NCBI RefSeq assembly: GCF_000174435.1
Contig: NZ_ACJN02000001.1
Coordinates: 62,001 to 126,000 of the forward strand
Reading direction: 5' to 3'
Source of the DNA: Desulfonatronospira thiodismutans ASO3-1
Lineage (GTDB): Bacteria > Desulfobacterota > Desulfovibrionia > Desulfovibrionales > Desulfonatronovibrionaceae
DNA: 64,000 bases
The notes under the pieces are model-generated. The model saw nothing but the letters and a program-made list of their open reading frames with translations. It had not been told where the DNA came from and did no database searches. Below are positions 44,718-54,995 of the stretch, piece by piece (position 1 is the first letter of the stretch; every line of letters begins with the position of its first letter). The position numbers and the translations under genes are program-made.

Positions 44718-44750
44718 TTGCACACTTTGCGTCAAACGCGAAATGTGCAA
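44718..44750. repeat. REP hairpin, copy right of the glycosyltransferase remnant
   Basis: TTGCACACTTTGCG-TCAAA-CGCGAAATGTGCAA. Confidence 0.85.
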
Positions 44751-44807
44751 AAGCGGGTTTTGTTATTCGCTTTGGGTTTGACCGGAAATGGGTAAGTCAG
44801 GGGTGGG

Positions 44808-44960
44808 TTAGCGGACCAGGAGGGGCAGGTAGCCGATGGCTTGGCCGTGTTTCTTTTTGATGCAGGCCAGGGTGTAGAGGTTCCAGAAGATAATGCTGGT
44901 CATGCCGGATATGGCTGCGCCGTAGATGCCGGGATTTGGGGTGAGGATGAGAACTGTTAA
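44808..44960 (-). pseudogene. Polysaccharide flippase, C-terminal fragment
   Basis: About 50 residues ending in a stop: 'LTVLILTPNPGIYGAAISGM' and 'TSIIFWNLYTLACIKKKHGQ', then 'AIGYLPLLVR'. This is the last helix and tail of a Wzx/MATE flippase. It has no start codon and lies 5' of the internal fragment (43560-44087). Confidence 0.75.
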
Positions 44961-45075
44961 TCTGTCCACCCCTGCACTGTCCTTTGCTCACTTTAAATTG
45001 ACCCCCCTCTGAACGGCTGCGTTTGTTCTCCAGGTAAGAATCCAGCGAGGCGACTCGCGTTGCAGCAGACGCACC

Positions 45076-47460
45076 CTACATGTCCAGTTCCTGGCGCAGC
45101 TCCAGCATCCTGGCTGAAACACCATCAGCACCGGGTGAACTCATGGCCTGTTCCAGGACGCCCAGGGCCCCGACTCTATCCCCTATTTCTGCCAGGACCA
45201 CGGCCAGATGATAGGCAATGTCCAGGTTCTGCGGATCTCCCTGCCTGGCCAGGTCCAGCTTTTCCAGCGCCATATCCAGGTTGCCCAGCCGGTAGTGGGT
45301 CCAGCCCAGGGTGTCCAGCGCCTGAGGGTGATTGCTTTTTGCAGCTTTTGAGGCCAGCTCCAGGGCTTTTTGAAGCTTTTGTTCTTCGCTGGATGACGCG
45401 TACATGAAGGCCAGGTTGTTGGCCGCGGGCCAGAAGCCGGGATCCCTTTCCAGAATAGCTGCATATTGCTTTTCAGCCATATCCTTCTGGCCGGCCTGCT
45501 CATAAAAGGTGCCCAGCATAAATCCGACCTGAATGGATTCGGGCTCCAGAAGCAAAGCCTTTTCCAGAGCTGCAATGCCCGGTTTCCAGTTTTTGGCCTC
45601 TGCATCCAGGGTTGCCTTGCGCGTCCAGGGAACCATCCATTCAGGCTCCATGGACGCGGCCAGGGCAAACATCTCCCTGGCCATGACCGGGTCCTGCCCG
45701 GCCAGGTAAACGTCTCCATGAAGCAGGGCAAGAAAGGCCTCCCCGGGATGCTCGGCTCTCAGTTCCTGCACATAAGTTCCGGCCTCCTCCACCCTGTTCT
45801 GGGACAGGTCAACCATGACCCTGGCCTGCAGCACCTGCTGATTCAGGGGCGAACGGGCAAGAGCCTTCTCCAGATGACTGTGCGCCAGGGCAAAATTCCC
45901 CCTTGAGGCTTCAAGGACTCCCAGCTTGTAATGCCCGGTTCCTGCCCATTCTTCATCCTGAAGCAGCAAGGAGTACTCTTCCGCTGCCAGGGAAGCATCC
46001 CCCTTCATGGCCAGCACATCGCCACGCTGTATGCGCGCCGGCATGTTCCCGGGATCAGCGGACAAGACACGGTCAATTTCCTGCAGAGCCCGTAAATGAT
46101 CTCCCTGGCCCAGGTGATGTTCTGCAAGCTCTTGCCTGGCCCGGGCATATCCCGGGCTGCTTCTGGATACGCCACGCAGGTACTCCACAGCCATTAAAGG
46201 TTCGTTGTTTTGAAAATGCGCCCTGGCCAGCAGCAGGGGAATCTCCGGGTCATCTCTTTCCTCTCTGTAGGCCCGCCTTAGAGTCTGCACGGCCATGGCC
46301 GGCTCGCCCCGGGCAAGAAAGATCCTGCCCTGCATGGTACGAGCATGGACGTCATCGGGATTGCGCCTGAGCACCATATCCAGTTGATGTGCTGCCTTGT
46401 CCAGGTCCCCCTGGTCATAATATATGCCGGCCAGGTACTTGCCGGCATCCAGGGCCCGCAGGTGCTCCGGATCCCTCTTAATCTCCTCATGCAGCATGGC
46501 CCTGGCTGCCGGTACATCACCCATGTCCAGGTAGGTTTCCGCCAGTGCAAAGCTCAGGTCATAATCACCGCCCAGGTAAGCCCTGCCCTGCTCCAGCACC
46601 TGGACTGCATCCTGAAACCGGGACTCTTCCATGTACATGGCTCCTAGACCCAGGTACGACCTGTTATCATCAGGACGGGCAAGCATAAGACTTTGGAATT
46701 CCTTCATTGCTTCATCAACCTGCCCTGTTCTCTGAAAAAAATGCACCAGCATCAAGTGCATGTCTCCATTACCCGGATCATGGGCGACTATTCTTCTGTA
46801 TTCTTCTTCAGCCCCGCAGTAATCCTGAACGCTTTCAAATACTCCGGCCATGGCCAGCATCAATGTCCGGTTGTCAGGCAAGACCTCCAGCCCGGCTGAC
46901 AGAACATCCACAGCGTTACCAGCAAGATTCTGCCCGGCCAGAACTCTGGACAGGAGTATGTACGGCTCTTCCCGATCGGGATGTGCTGCAATGATCTCCT
47001 CCAGGCTCATCCTGCCGGCCTCGAGCTCACCCTGCCTGATCATTACCGTGGCCATGATTATCCCGGCATCGGCATTTCCCGGGTCACGTTCCAGCACCAG
47101 GCGGGCCTTTTCTTCCGCCTGCTCAGACTCACCAGCCATGTGGTAGATACGTCCCAGGTACAGGTGGGCCTCCAGCAAATCCGGATCCAGGTCTACCGCA
47201 CTGTTCAGGGCTGCATAAGAACTTCTCCAGTTCTTCTGGACAAAGTAAACCCTGCCCAGAAGAAGTTGCGCTTTTGCAAAATCAGGATCGATGCGCAGTG
47301 CATTCCTGATTTCAACTTCGGCCAGGCTGTACCTTTCGCCCTCAAAATGTGTTACTGCCTTCTGGTAATAGGCATCCCTGCGCTCCTCTGGATTGCTGCA
47401 ACCCGTAAGCAGAAAGAAGGCTAAGACCCACACAGACAAACAAAAAATATTCCTGGACAT
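45076..47460 (-). CDS. prsT: PrsT-like TPR lipoprotein of the PEP-CTERM system
   Basis: 794 residues from ATG 47460 (GGAGACAAT; the longer start is unsupported). Lipobox LTGC with Cys21, then at least 17 TPR-like repeats ('PDFAKAQLLLGRVYFVQKNWRSSYAALNSAVDLDPD', 'AEKQYAAILERDPGFWPAANNLAFMYA'). Length, lipidation and position next to the glycosylphosphotransferase and exosortase match PrsT (TIGR02917), which is restricted to exosortase-bearing genomes. It is probably a periplasmic scaffold for polysaccharide or surface-protein export. Confidence 0.88.
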   Translation of the reverse strand: MSRNIFCLSVWVLAFFLLTGCSNPEERRDAYYQKAVTHFEGERYSLAEVEIRNALRIDPDFAKAQLLLGRVYFVQKNWRSSYAALNSAVDLDPDLLEAHLYLGRIYHMAGESEQAEEKARLVLERDPGNADAGIIMATVMIRQGELEAGRMSLEEIIAAHPDREEPYILLSRVLAGQNLAGNAVDVLSAGLEVLPDNRTLMLAMAGVFESVQDYCGAEEEYRRIVAHDPGNGDMHLMLVHFFQRTGQVDEAMKEFQSLMLARPDDNRSYLGLGAMYMEESRFQDAVQVLEQGRAYLGGDYDLSFALAETYLDMGDVPAARAMLHEEIKRDPEHLRALDAGKYLAGIYYDQGDLDKAAHQLDMVLRRNPDDVHARTMQGRIFLARGEPAMAVQTLRRAYREERDDPEIPLLLARAHFQNNEPLMAVEYLRGVSRSSPGYARARQELAEHHLGQGDHLRALQEIDRVLSADPGNMPARIQRGDVLAMKGDASLAAEEYSLLLQDEEWAGTGHYKLGVLEASRGNFALAHSHLEKALARSPLNQQVLQARVMVDLSQNRVEEAGTYVQELRAEHPGEAFLALLHGDVYLAGQDPVMAREMFALAASMEPEWMVPWTRKATLDAEAKNWKPGIAALEKALLLEPESIQVGFMLGTFYEQAGQKDMAEKQYAAILERDPGFWPAANNLAFMYASSSEEQKLQKALELASKAAKSNHPQALDTLGWTHYRLGNLDMALEKLDLARQGDPQNLDIAYHLAVVLAEIGDRVGALGVLEQAMSSPGADGVSARMLELRQELDM

Positions 47461-47522
47461 ATTGTCTCCAATGGAGCTGCAATCAATTACCATGCAGCAT
47501 GTTTATGGTGATTTCCCAGGGA

Positions 47523-48938
47523 TTATATCGCTCCCTTACGCTTCATGACCACCCACAGGGTAAGCACTATTATCTTCAGATCATTCAGGAACCGCCACTG
47601 ATCAATATACTGCAGGTCAAGCTTGACTACCTGGTTGAAGTCGTTGATACTGTTTCGTCCGGACACCTGCCAGAGTCCGGTGATGCCGGGCTTCATGGAA
47701 ATCCTGCGCCTGTGCCATGGTTCGTACTGTCTGACCTCGTCCAGGGTGGGCGGCCTTGTACCCACCAGGCTCATCTCTCCCTTGATGACATTGATGAACT
47801 GGGGGAACTCGTCCAGGGAAGTCCTGCGCAGAAATCTTCCCACCCTGGTTATACGGGGATCGTTCTGCATCTTGAACATGAACCCGTTCATCTCGTTCCC
47901 TGCTTCCAGTTCCCTTTTGCGCTCCTCTGCATCCACATGCATGGTCCGGAATTTATATATATTGAAGATGCGACCGTTTCTGCCCACTCTTTTCTGCTTG
48001 AAAAAAACAGGTCCAGGCGAGTCCAGTTTTATGGCCGTGGCAACAAAAGGATACATCAGGCAAAGCATACAAAACCCGGCTATGCCGAAAACATAGTCCA
48101 CTATACGCTTATAGAGCAGCCCGGTGGCGTTGATGCCGTTTAGTTCCCTGGTCAGGGTGGGAATGCCCTGTATATGCTCCACGCTCAGGCGGTATGTAGA
48201 AGACGGATTATACATGGCCGGGATAATCTTGTATGAAACGCCCATTTTCTCGCAAACATCCAGATATGCCTTGATGTCCTGGCCGAACTCGGGATTAAGT
48301 GCAAAAACCACCTCGTCAACGCCCTGCTCCGTGATCACCTGGAAAAAATCAGACATGGAACCCAGCAGAGGTACCGCAGGCAAACCTTGCACGCCTCCGT
48401 TGTCCGGATTTATCAGCCCTATCACCTTGTGTCCCCAGCTCTTTTGTTCCATCAGGGCCTCATGGGCTTTTTCAGCCCGCTCACCGCTGCCCACGATGAG
48501 AATACGTCTGGCGCTGAAGCCGTTGCAATGAATTCTGTCCAGGATTATGTCCAGAACCACCCTGTTCATCACGGTGCCGGCCAGGACCAGTAAGGCAAAT
48601 CCCGCCAGAAACCCCCTGGGAATGTCGAAGAGCTTCAGGGTATAAAGAGCCACCCCCAGACAGGCGAAGACAACGATCACCGAACCCGTTAGGCGCTTGA
48701 TTACAGGCAGGATGGAATGATGGCGCTTGTCCGAGTAAAGCCCCATAACACCCATGACAAAGTTATTGGCGAACATGACGAAAAGAATGATTCCAACCAG
48801 GAGGTAATCCTCCATAAACCAGACCCCGCCGCCGGCAATACGGCGCAGATGCATGGCCCCGTAGCCGGAGACGATCACCGCCAGTCCGTCCAGGACCATG
48901 AGCACGGTTATGATGAAAGCCACCTGTTGCCTGTACAT
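47523..48938 (-). CDS. Polyprenyl glycosylphosphotransferase (exosortase-system)
   Basis: 471 residues. Four to five N-terminal membrane helices, a NAD-fold-like middle ('SARRILIVGSGERAEKAHEAL'), then the bacterial sugar-transferase domain with 'KRIVDYVFGIAGF', 'VFFKQKRVGRNGRIFNIYKFRTM' and 'FLRRTSLDEFPQFINVIKGEMSLVGTRPP', 'KPGITGLWQVSGRN'. It transfers a sugar phosphate to undecaprenyl phosphate, the first step of exopolysaccharide repeat-unit synthesis. It lies between prsT and xrtD on the same strand. Other polysaccharide genes nearby are broken. Confidence 0.93.
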   Translation of the reverse strand: MYRQQVAFIITVLMVLDGLAVIVSGYGAMHLRRIAGGGVWFMEDYLLVGIILFVMFANNFVMGVMGLYSDKRHHSILPVIKRLTGSVIVVFACLGVALYTLKLFDIPRGFLAGFALLVLAGTVMNRVVLDIILDRIHCNGFSARRILIVGSGERAEKAHEALMEQKSWGHKVIGLINPDNGGVQGLPAVPLLGSMSDFFQVITEQGVDEVVFALNPEFGQDIKAYLDVCEKMGVSYKIIPAMYNPSSTYRLSVEHIQGIPTLTRELNGINATGLLYKRIVDYVFGIAGFCMLCLMYPFVATAIKLDSPGPVFFKQKRVGRNGRIFNIYKFRTMHVDAEERKRELEAGNEMNGFMFKMQNDPRITRVGRFLRRTSLDEFPQFINVIKGEMSLVGTRPPTLDEVRQYEPWHRRRISMKPGITGLWQVSGRNSINDFNQVVKLDLQYIDQWRFLNDLKIIVLTLWVVMKRKGAI

Positions 48939-48997
48939 TCCTTAACCTGAAAAATCCTGCTATATTACTTTGTCGCCTGCCCACACCAGCTGATCCT

Positions 48998-49158
<161 letters not shown>

Positions 49159-49166
49159 CCCATGCC

Positions 49167-50711
49167 CTATGCCCCAGGCACATAAGCCCCCAGCAACTCC
49201 TTGAGTTCCGCCACAAAGCCGTCAAGCACGACCTGGGCTTCTTCGCGGCTCTGCCCGGGAAGCATGAACATCTCCACCCGCACCAGGGCGCCGTCGGTGC
49301 GGCGCATCAAAACAGCATCCAGAAATAGATAGGCCTTGTTCCAGTACTCGCTGGTAATGTGCCTGCCCCTCTGGTCAAACCAGAAATTGGCCAGAATGCG
49401 CCGGCCTCCCTGTTCCATGACCATGCTCTGCACGGGAAAGTCGCGACCGTTTACCGGACTGGGAGGAGCAAGCTCTCTGGACTGCATCAGCCAACCGCTT
49501 CCAAGGAGGCATGAGGTGGGGGCATGAGCCGTCTTCCTGGTGGTCTGGGCCTCATAATAAGATACAAGCAGGTGAAGACTGTTGCCGGTTTCCGGATGAA
49601 AAAAACTGCCGGAAACATAATCGTCCGCCCACAGTGAATCCAGAATGCCCTGGGACAGGTACAGCCTTTCCCCTTCCCAGCCAGCTATTCTGTCCGGGAA
49701 GCAATCAAAATCCTTTCTTTCCGGACTGATCTGGGCATGCAGCATATGCGACTGCAGCAACAGCGAAGAGATGAACACCAGAAGAATAGCCGCTGTCTTA
49801 ATCATGGGCCTCTTGATACCGTATCCTGAATAAACGGCCGTATCTCTTCCGGCAGAGTCATCCTGAACCATCGTCCTGCTTGTCTCAAGCTTGCGCAGAA
49901 ACAAAGTCACCCCCCCCAGAAAAACAAGGGTGAACATGTATACCAGCCAGCCGGAAAAATCGTGAAAAAAACCTTCGGCCAGTCTGGGGTCTATATACCT
50001 GGCCAGCACCCCGGTCACGGCCACGCGCATGGAATTGGAAAGCAGGCTGAGCAAAGGACTCAGGGCAAAGAGAATTATCCTGGAAGTGCTGCTGCGCAGA
50101 AAGAAGCGCCCGATGAGCATGGCCATGAGCATGGTGGGAAACAGGTACCTGAGCCCGCTGCAGGCATCCACCACCTGCAGCTGGGTCACGCCCAGGTCTA
50201 TAATGTTGCCTTCCCTGAAAACCGGCACGGATAAAAGCTTGAGAATCTGTTCGGCCAGCGCTGAAGACCACAGCTTGAGCTTGAAGCTGACCATATTATT
50301 TAGAAACGCCGGCAGGGGAATGGCGAAAAGAAGCACTGCAAAAGGAAAGGTAATGTGCCTGAGAACAGCAGTGCCGAATATAAAAAGAAAAATCCCCAGC
50401 AGGGACATCCACATGGAAAAATAGATCAGTGTCTCCAGAGATCCCAGACGACCCATGCTCATGACCAGCATGGAGCAGATTATGATCAAAAATCCCCAAA
50501 GCCCTGCATCTCTGGTGCTCCAGACAAACCTGTCCTTGGACAGCCATAGAAGATATAAGAATACCGGCGGAACCAGGTAAGCATGACTGTAGTCCTCATG
50601 CCCCCACTGGCCTGCCATATTTCCAAAGTAGGGCAGATAAAGAACAACCCAGACCGATAAAACAGCTCCCGCCAGAATCCAATGCTTATTTATGTACTCA
50701 CTGCTGATCAT
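49167..50711 (-). CDS. xrtD: Exosortase XrtD, EpsI-fused
   Basis: 514 residues. Residues 1-300: eight or more membrane helices with the exosortase catalytic triad, Cys184 in 'VVDACSGLRYL', Arg229 in 'LSNSMRVAV' and His250 in 'FFHDFSGW'. The C-terminal 200 residues are a periplasmic EpsI domain ('FPDRIAGWEGERLYLSQ', 'LHLLVSYYEAQTTRKTAHAPTSCLLGSGW'). This fusion is the layout of the VPLPA-CTERM-specific exosortase XrtD. It should cleave the VPLPA signals of 40800-41330 and 41433-42059. Upstream of it 50712-50936 has no gene. Confidence 0.93.
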   Translation of the reverse strand: MISSEYINKHWILAGAVLSVWVVLYLPYFGNMAGQWGHEDYSHAYLVPPVFLYLLWLSKDRFVWSTRDAGLWGFLIIICSMLVMSMGRLGSLETLIYFSMWMSLLGIFLFIFGTAVLRHITFPFAVLLFAIPLPAFLNNMVSFKLKLWSSALAEQILKLLSVPVFREGNIIDLGVTQLQVVDACSGLRYLFPTMLMAMLIGRFFLRSSTSRIILFALSPLLSLLSNSMRVAVTGVLARYIDPRLAEGFFHDFSGWLVYMFTLVFLGGVTLFLRKLETSRTMVQDDSAGRDTAVYSGYGIKRPMIKTAAILLVFISSLLLQSHMLHAQISPERKDFDCFPDRIAGWEGERLYLSQGILDSLWADDYVSGSFFHPETGNSLHLLVSYYEAQTTRKTAHAPTSCLLGSGWLMQSRELAPPSPVNGRDFPVQSMVMEQGGRRILANFWFDQRGRHITSEYWNKAYLFLDAVLMRRTDGALVRVEMFMLPGQSREEAQVVLDGFVAELKELLGAYVPGA

Positions 50712-50936
50712 TGCCTGCTCATTTGTATTTTAAATGAGCACATTGCAAAATCGGTGCCCTTTAAAATAAGGGCTTGCTGCAGAACAAGAATGTAAACAGT
50801 AACTGCAAGTCTTATTTTTAAAGAAAAAATACCGACAAAAACAGACGCAACAGCAATGGTCCTTTTTTTCACAAAGATTCCCGTCACAGGAGTCAGGTGA
50901 AAGGTAACAGGAGCCGGTAAAAAGCCGGTCCGAATC

Positions 50937-52628
50937 CTACTGCCCGGTAACCCGCAGCACTTCCTCAATGGAAGTAACCCCCTGTTTAACCTTGTTCCAG
51001 CCGTCCCGGCGCAGCAGGGTCATGCCCTGCTTTACTCCGGCGTTGCGGATCTGGGCTGCACTCTTGTTGCCTATTATCAACTCCCGGATTTCTTCTGTAA
51101 TGCCCAGAAGCTCAAAAATGGCAGTTCGACCGCTGTAGCCTGTATGAGAACATGCAGGGCAACCCGCAGGCTGATACAGCTCTTGAGGCAGATCGTTATC
51201 CGCAGCCAGATCATACTTCTTGAGGATCCGAGCTTCCGGAGAAAAGGGTTGTCTGCACTCCGGGCACAATATGCGCACCAGCCTCTGGGCCATGATCCCG
51301 ATAATGGACGAGGCCAGCAGGTAGTCCTCCACCCCGATCTCCATGAGCCTGGCCACGGCCCCGGCTGCGTCATTGGTATGCAGGGTGGAAAAAACCAGAT
51401 GTCCGGTAAGGGCGGACTGAATGGCAATATCAGCAGTTTCCCGGTCCCGGATCTCCCCGATGAGAATCACGTCCGGGTCCTGGCGGACAATGGATCTAAG
51501 CCCATCGGCAAAACTCAGTCCATACCGGGGATTGACGTGCACTTGGTTGATCCCTTCCAGTTCGTACTCCACTGGATCCTCCACGGTAATGATCTTTTTC
51601 TGGATGGAATTAATGGCGTTGAGGGCCGCATAAAGGGTGGTGGTTTTGCCGCTGCCCGTGGGGCCGGTGACCAGGATGATCCCGTGGGGGGAGTGGATGA
51701 GTTCCTGAAAGAGTTGGTATTCCCGGCCGGGAAAACCCAGCTGCTCCAGGGTAAAGCTTGCGCTGCTGCGGTCCAGGATGCGCATGACCACGCTTTCACC
51801 GTACACTGTGGGCAGACATGAGACCCGGATATCAATATCCTTGCCGGCTATTCTGGATCTGATACGCCCGTCCTGGGGCACGCGCCTCTCGGCAATATCC
51901 AGCCCGGCCATAATCTTTATGCGCGTAGCCAGGGCCTGGTGCATGTGCCCGGGCATTTCCATGAACTTCTGCAGGATGCCGTCTATCCTGTAGCGCACCT
52001 GGATACGGCCTTCAAAGGGCTCCAGGTGAATGTCGCTGGCCTTTTTCTCCACGGCCCCAGTCATGATCCTGTTAACCCTTTTGATGACCGGGGCTTCAGA
52101 GGCCAGATCCCTTAACTGTTCCAGATCCTCGGACAGATAAGATACATCTGTTGAAGCATCCGTCTGGGCTTCTTCATTGTCACCTTCTTCAGTAAACCCC
52201 GGAGTCTTTCCCTGAAAATGCTCCTGCAGCCAGCCCTGGATATTTTCCCGTCTGGCCAGACAGACAACCATCCTTCTGTCCGGGTTCATCTTTTTCAGGG
52301 AATCCAGAAGCAGAAAATCTAAGGGATCGCTTACAACCACCCGGAACTCGTCTTTTGTCAGCTCCAGGGGCACAAAAAGGTGCTCCTGCATGAACTGTAC
52401 AGAAACATGTCCGAACTGTTCCGGGTTGAATCCTTCAGGCAGGGAATGCACTACCTGGTAACCGTAAGCCTCCTCCAAGAGATCCAGATAATCATCCTCG
52501 GCAATGAGACCGGTGCGCAGGGCCAGGCGGTGGAAAGGCTCGTCCTGCATGCCTGCGCTGGACAACTTTTCATAATCCTTCCTGGATATAAGTCCCTTGT
52601 CCATCATCAGTTCAACCAGCGAAAGCAT
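50937..52628 (-). CDS. gspE: Type II secretion ATPase GspE
   Basis: 563 residues. N-terminal T2SSE_N/MshEN-like domain ('LVELMMDKGLISRKDYEKL'), Walker A GPTGSGKT, Asp box 'TVEDPVEYELEGINQVHVN', Walker B 'DPDVILIGEIRD', His box 'GHLVFSTLHTND', and a zinc tetracysteine (CPEC...CPAC). It is the cytoplasmic motor that extends the pseudopilus. It is the last gene of the gsp locus, separated from gspD by MITE-like copy D and with a weak ribosome site. Confidence 0.95.
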   Translation of the reverse strand: MLSLVELMMDKGLISRKDYEKLSSAGMQDEPFHRLALRTGLIAEDDYLDLLEEAYGYQVVHSLPEGFNPEQFGHVSVQFMQEHLFVPLELTKDEFRVVVSDPLDFLLLDSLKKMNPDRRMVVCLARRENIQGWLQEHFQGKTPGFTEEGDNEEAQTDASTDVSYLSEDLEQLRDLASEAPVIKRVNRIMTGAVEKKASDIHLEPFEGRIQVRYRIDGILQKFMEMPGHMHQALATRIKIMAGLDIAERRVPQDGRIRSRIAGKDIDIRVSCLPTVYGESVVMRILDRSSASFTLEQLGFPGREYQLFQELIHSPHGIILVTGPTGSGKTTTLYAALNAINSIQKKIITVEDPVEYELEGINQVHVNPRYGLSFADGLRSIVRQDPDVILIGEIRDRETADIAIQSALTGHLVFSTLHTNDAAGAVARLMEIGVEDYLLASSIIGIMAQRLVRILCPECRQPFSPEARILKKYDLAADNDLPQELYQPAGCPACSHTGYSGRTAIFELLGITEEIRELIIGNKSAAQIRNAGVKQGMTLLRRDGWNKVKQGVTSIEEVLRVTGQ

Positions 52629-52653
52629 TCTTTACTCTCTTGCCTTTTCCATC

Positions 52654-52830
52654 GTAACCATTCAGGGGATGCCTGAACCGGCCAGGGGACAGTCCCCGCG
52701 ACACCTTTTACGCACAATTACAAAAATTACAGACGCGAAGTTTTGTGTACAAACACAGCCGGTACTTAGCGGGGGACAGTCCCCAGGCCTCGTGCCAGTA
52801 ATCACCACCGAGGACCCCCTGAATGGTTAC
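52654..52830. repeat. MITE-like element copy D (177 bp) between gspD and gspE
   Basis: GTAACCATTCAGGGGATGCC...GGACCCCCTGAATGGTTAC, with GGGGACAGTCCCC twice. Same orientation as copy A, 25 nt upstream of the gspE start. Confidence 0.88.
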
Positions 52831-52864
52831 CTTCCATCAATCCCCCAATCCCTTGGTCTCAAAA

Positions 52865-54976
52865 TCACTTCATCCTTTCCTTGAGCTCTTCCAGCCGGGT
52901 CAGAAAATTCCTGGTCAAAAAACCGGAATCCTCCCGGCTCATGATTACATGGGGAGTGATGAACACCAGAAGCTCTGTATTTTCAAACCTGGTTTCAGAA
53001 GTTCCAAAAAGATGTTTGACCACCGGAATCCGCCTGAAACCAGGAACCCCGGAATAGCCCCTGGACCTCTCCTGCTCCATGAGTCCGGCTATGACTATGG
53101 TTTCCTGGTCATCCACGGCCAGGGTGGTTTCTGCATGCCTGGTGTTTATAACCGGTGCGGTTATGCCCTCCACACGCCTGGCTGTCAGGCTGCTCACCTC
53201 CTGGACAATCTCCATCCGGACCATGCCGTGCCGGTTGATCTTGGGTGTAACCCTGAGAATAATACCCGTGTCCCTGTACTGGATGGTGGTATCGATGACT
53301 TCGGAAGTGTCTGTGTCATCCAGACGCTGCCTGGTGGAAGTGGGAAAAGGCACCTGATCCCCGATATTGATGGTGGCCGGCCTGTTATCCGAGGCCAGCA
53401 GGGTCGGGGTGGACAGGATCTGCAGCTTGGCATCATCCACGGCTGCGTACAGGGCGGCCTTAAGCCGCCTGGAGCTCTCCACCCGGAAGACACCTCCTGC
53501 ACCGGGCAGGGCATCTGCGGCCGGGTCAAAGCGCAGCTCACCTGACAGCCTGTCGCCGAAACTGAGAATGTACTGCCAGTCCACTCCCATCTTGGTGGCA
53601 TCGCTCAGCCGTACCTCGGCTATGATCACCTCGATGAGCACCTGCTTGGGGTATAGATCCAGCTTTTCCATCACCGAAAGAACCCTGGCGTAGTCAGGGG
53701 CCCTGCACCGGGTGATGATGGAATTTGTGGCCCGGTCCACGGTGAACCTCACCGGCCCGGCCAGCTCGCCGCTGACCATTCCGGGCGCAAACACGTCCTG
53801 ATCATCCTCAGAGGCCACCTCACTCACTGCCTCCCTTCCGACCTCCGAGTCCGCTTCCACCCCCTGGTCAAAAACCCCGCGCAGGGATTCCACTATTTCT
53901 TCAGCATCGCCGTACTGGACATAATAGACATAAATATTCTCCCCGGCAGAACCCAGGATATGCTCGGGAACAGGACGGTCCAGGCCTTCCACCCAGGCCT
54001 GCACAAAGCTTAAAACCGTCTCGCTCCTGGTAACCGCCAGGACCATGTTCAGTCTTTCCAGGGGCAGAAAGGACACCCTGGCCTGTCTCCCCACGCGGTC
54101 CCGGTCCATTCCGAATCTCTCCAGGATGTTTTCAAGTTTCTGTGCGGCCTCGCCTGCTTCGATATAGCGCAAAGGATACACCCGGGCCAGCACGTCAGCA
54201 AAAATGCTTTCGTCAAACAATGAAATGAGGCGGGAGACTTTTTCCAGAGAATGGGGATAATCCGAAACCAGCAGCACCCCCTTTTCCTCGTGGGCATAAA
54301 CCCGGGCATCGCCTGAAAGGTGCGGTTCAATAATGTTAACCATTTCTTGTGCAGCGATGAAATCCAGCCCGAACCCCTGAATGATCTGCCCCCGCCTGGG
54401 GAGCTCCTCTCTGTCCGGCAAAATGATGAGTTCCCCGGGGATATGCCCGGGAACCCGGGACAGGGGCAGAAATTCCAGGATCTGGTCGGACCTGATCATG
54501 GCCGCGTTGTTCACCCTGAGCACGCCTTCCAGGACACCCAGCATCTGCCGGGCATTGAACCTGTCCTTGACAAACAGACTTACCCGGCCGCTGACTCCCG
54601 GGTGTATCAGGTAATCCTCTTCCAAAAGCTGCATGAACACCCGGATCACTTCCACCAGGTCAGCATCGTAAAAGCTGAAGGAGACATCCCTGGCCTCTGC
54701 AGGGTCAAACTCCTCTGCCGGGGCGAAGATATCCATTGTGGTGCCAAGCGGGGAAGCGGCAATGATCTCCTGCAGCCTCTGGTTGAGAAGCTCTGCCTCT
54801 GTAACATCTGGCTTCAGCACAGGCTCCGGCTGCACAGCAGGCATCTCAAAATGCTCAGGCACTTCTTCCTTCTGGGGATAGGCCACCGGCTCCCGGGCCA
54901 GGCTTTTTATCTCCGGGTCCATTGCGGCGCAGGAGGAACAAAGAAAAAGTATTACCAGGAGGAAGATAAATTTCAT
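52865..54976 (-). CDS. gspD: Type II secretion secretin GspD
   Basis: 703 residues. Lipoprotein-like signal ('FIFLLVILFLCSSCA', Cys16). N0 domain ('DVSFSFYDADLVEVIRVFMQLLEEDYLIHPGVSGRVSL'), N1-N3 domains, secretin core ('QVLIEVIIAEVRLSDATKMGVDWQYIL', 'LQILSTPTLLASDNRPATINIGDQVPF', 'TTLAVDDQETIVIAGLMEQE'), and end 'ELLVFITPHVIMSRED'. It forms the outer-membrane gate. Stop to copy D spacing is 35 nt. Confidence 0.95.
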   Translation of the reverse strand: MKFIFLLVILFLCSSCAAMDPEIKSLAREPVAYPQKEEVPEHFEMPAVQPEPVLKPDVTEAELLNQRLQEIIAASPLGTTMDIFAPAEEFDPAEARDVSFSFYDADLVEVIRVFMQLLEEDYLIHPGVSGRVSLFVKDRFNARQMLGVLEGVLRVNNAAMIRSDQILEFLPLSRVPGHIPGELIILPDREELPRRGQIIQGFGLDFIAAQEMVNIIEPHLSGDARVYAHEEKGVLLVSDYPHSLEKVSRLISLFDESIFADVLARVYPLRYIEAGEAAQKLENILERFGMDRDRVGRQARVSFLPLERLNMVLAVTRSETVLSFVQAWVEGLDRPVPEHILGSAGENIYVYYVQYGDAEEIVESLRGVFDQGVEADSEVGREAVSEVASEDDQDVFAPGMVSGELAGPVRFTVDRATNSIITRCRAPDYARVLSVMEKLDLYPKQVLIEVIIAEVRLSDATKMGVDWQYILSFGDRLSGELRFDPAADALPGAGGVFRVESSRRLKAALYAAVDDAKLQILSTPTLLASDNRPATINIGDQVPFPTSTRQRLDDTDTSEVIDTTIQYRDTGIILRVTPKINRHGMVRMEIVQEVSSLTARRVEGITAPVINTRHAETTLAVDDQETIVIAGLMEQERSRGYSGVPGFRRIPVVKHLFGTSETRFENTELLVFITPHVIMSREDSGFLTRNFLTRLEELKERMK

Positions 54977-54995
54977 GGTGATTCCATTTTCATCC

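Noticed and set aside
52823-53545. 240-aa plus-strand frame
   Set aside because: Antisense of gspD beginning in the MITE repeat.
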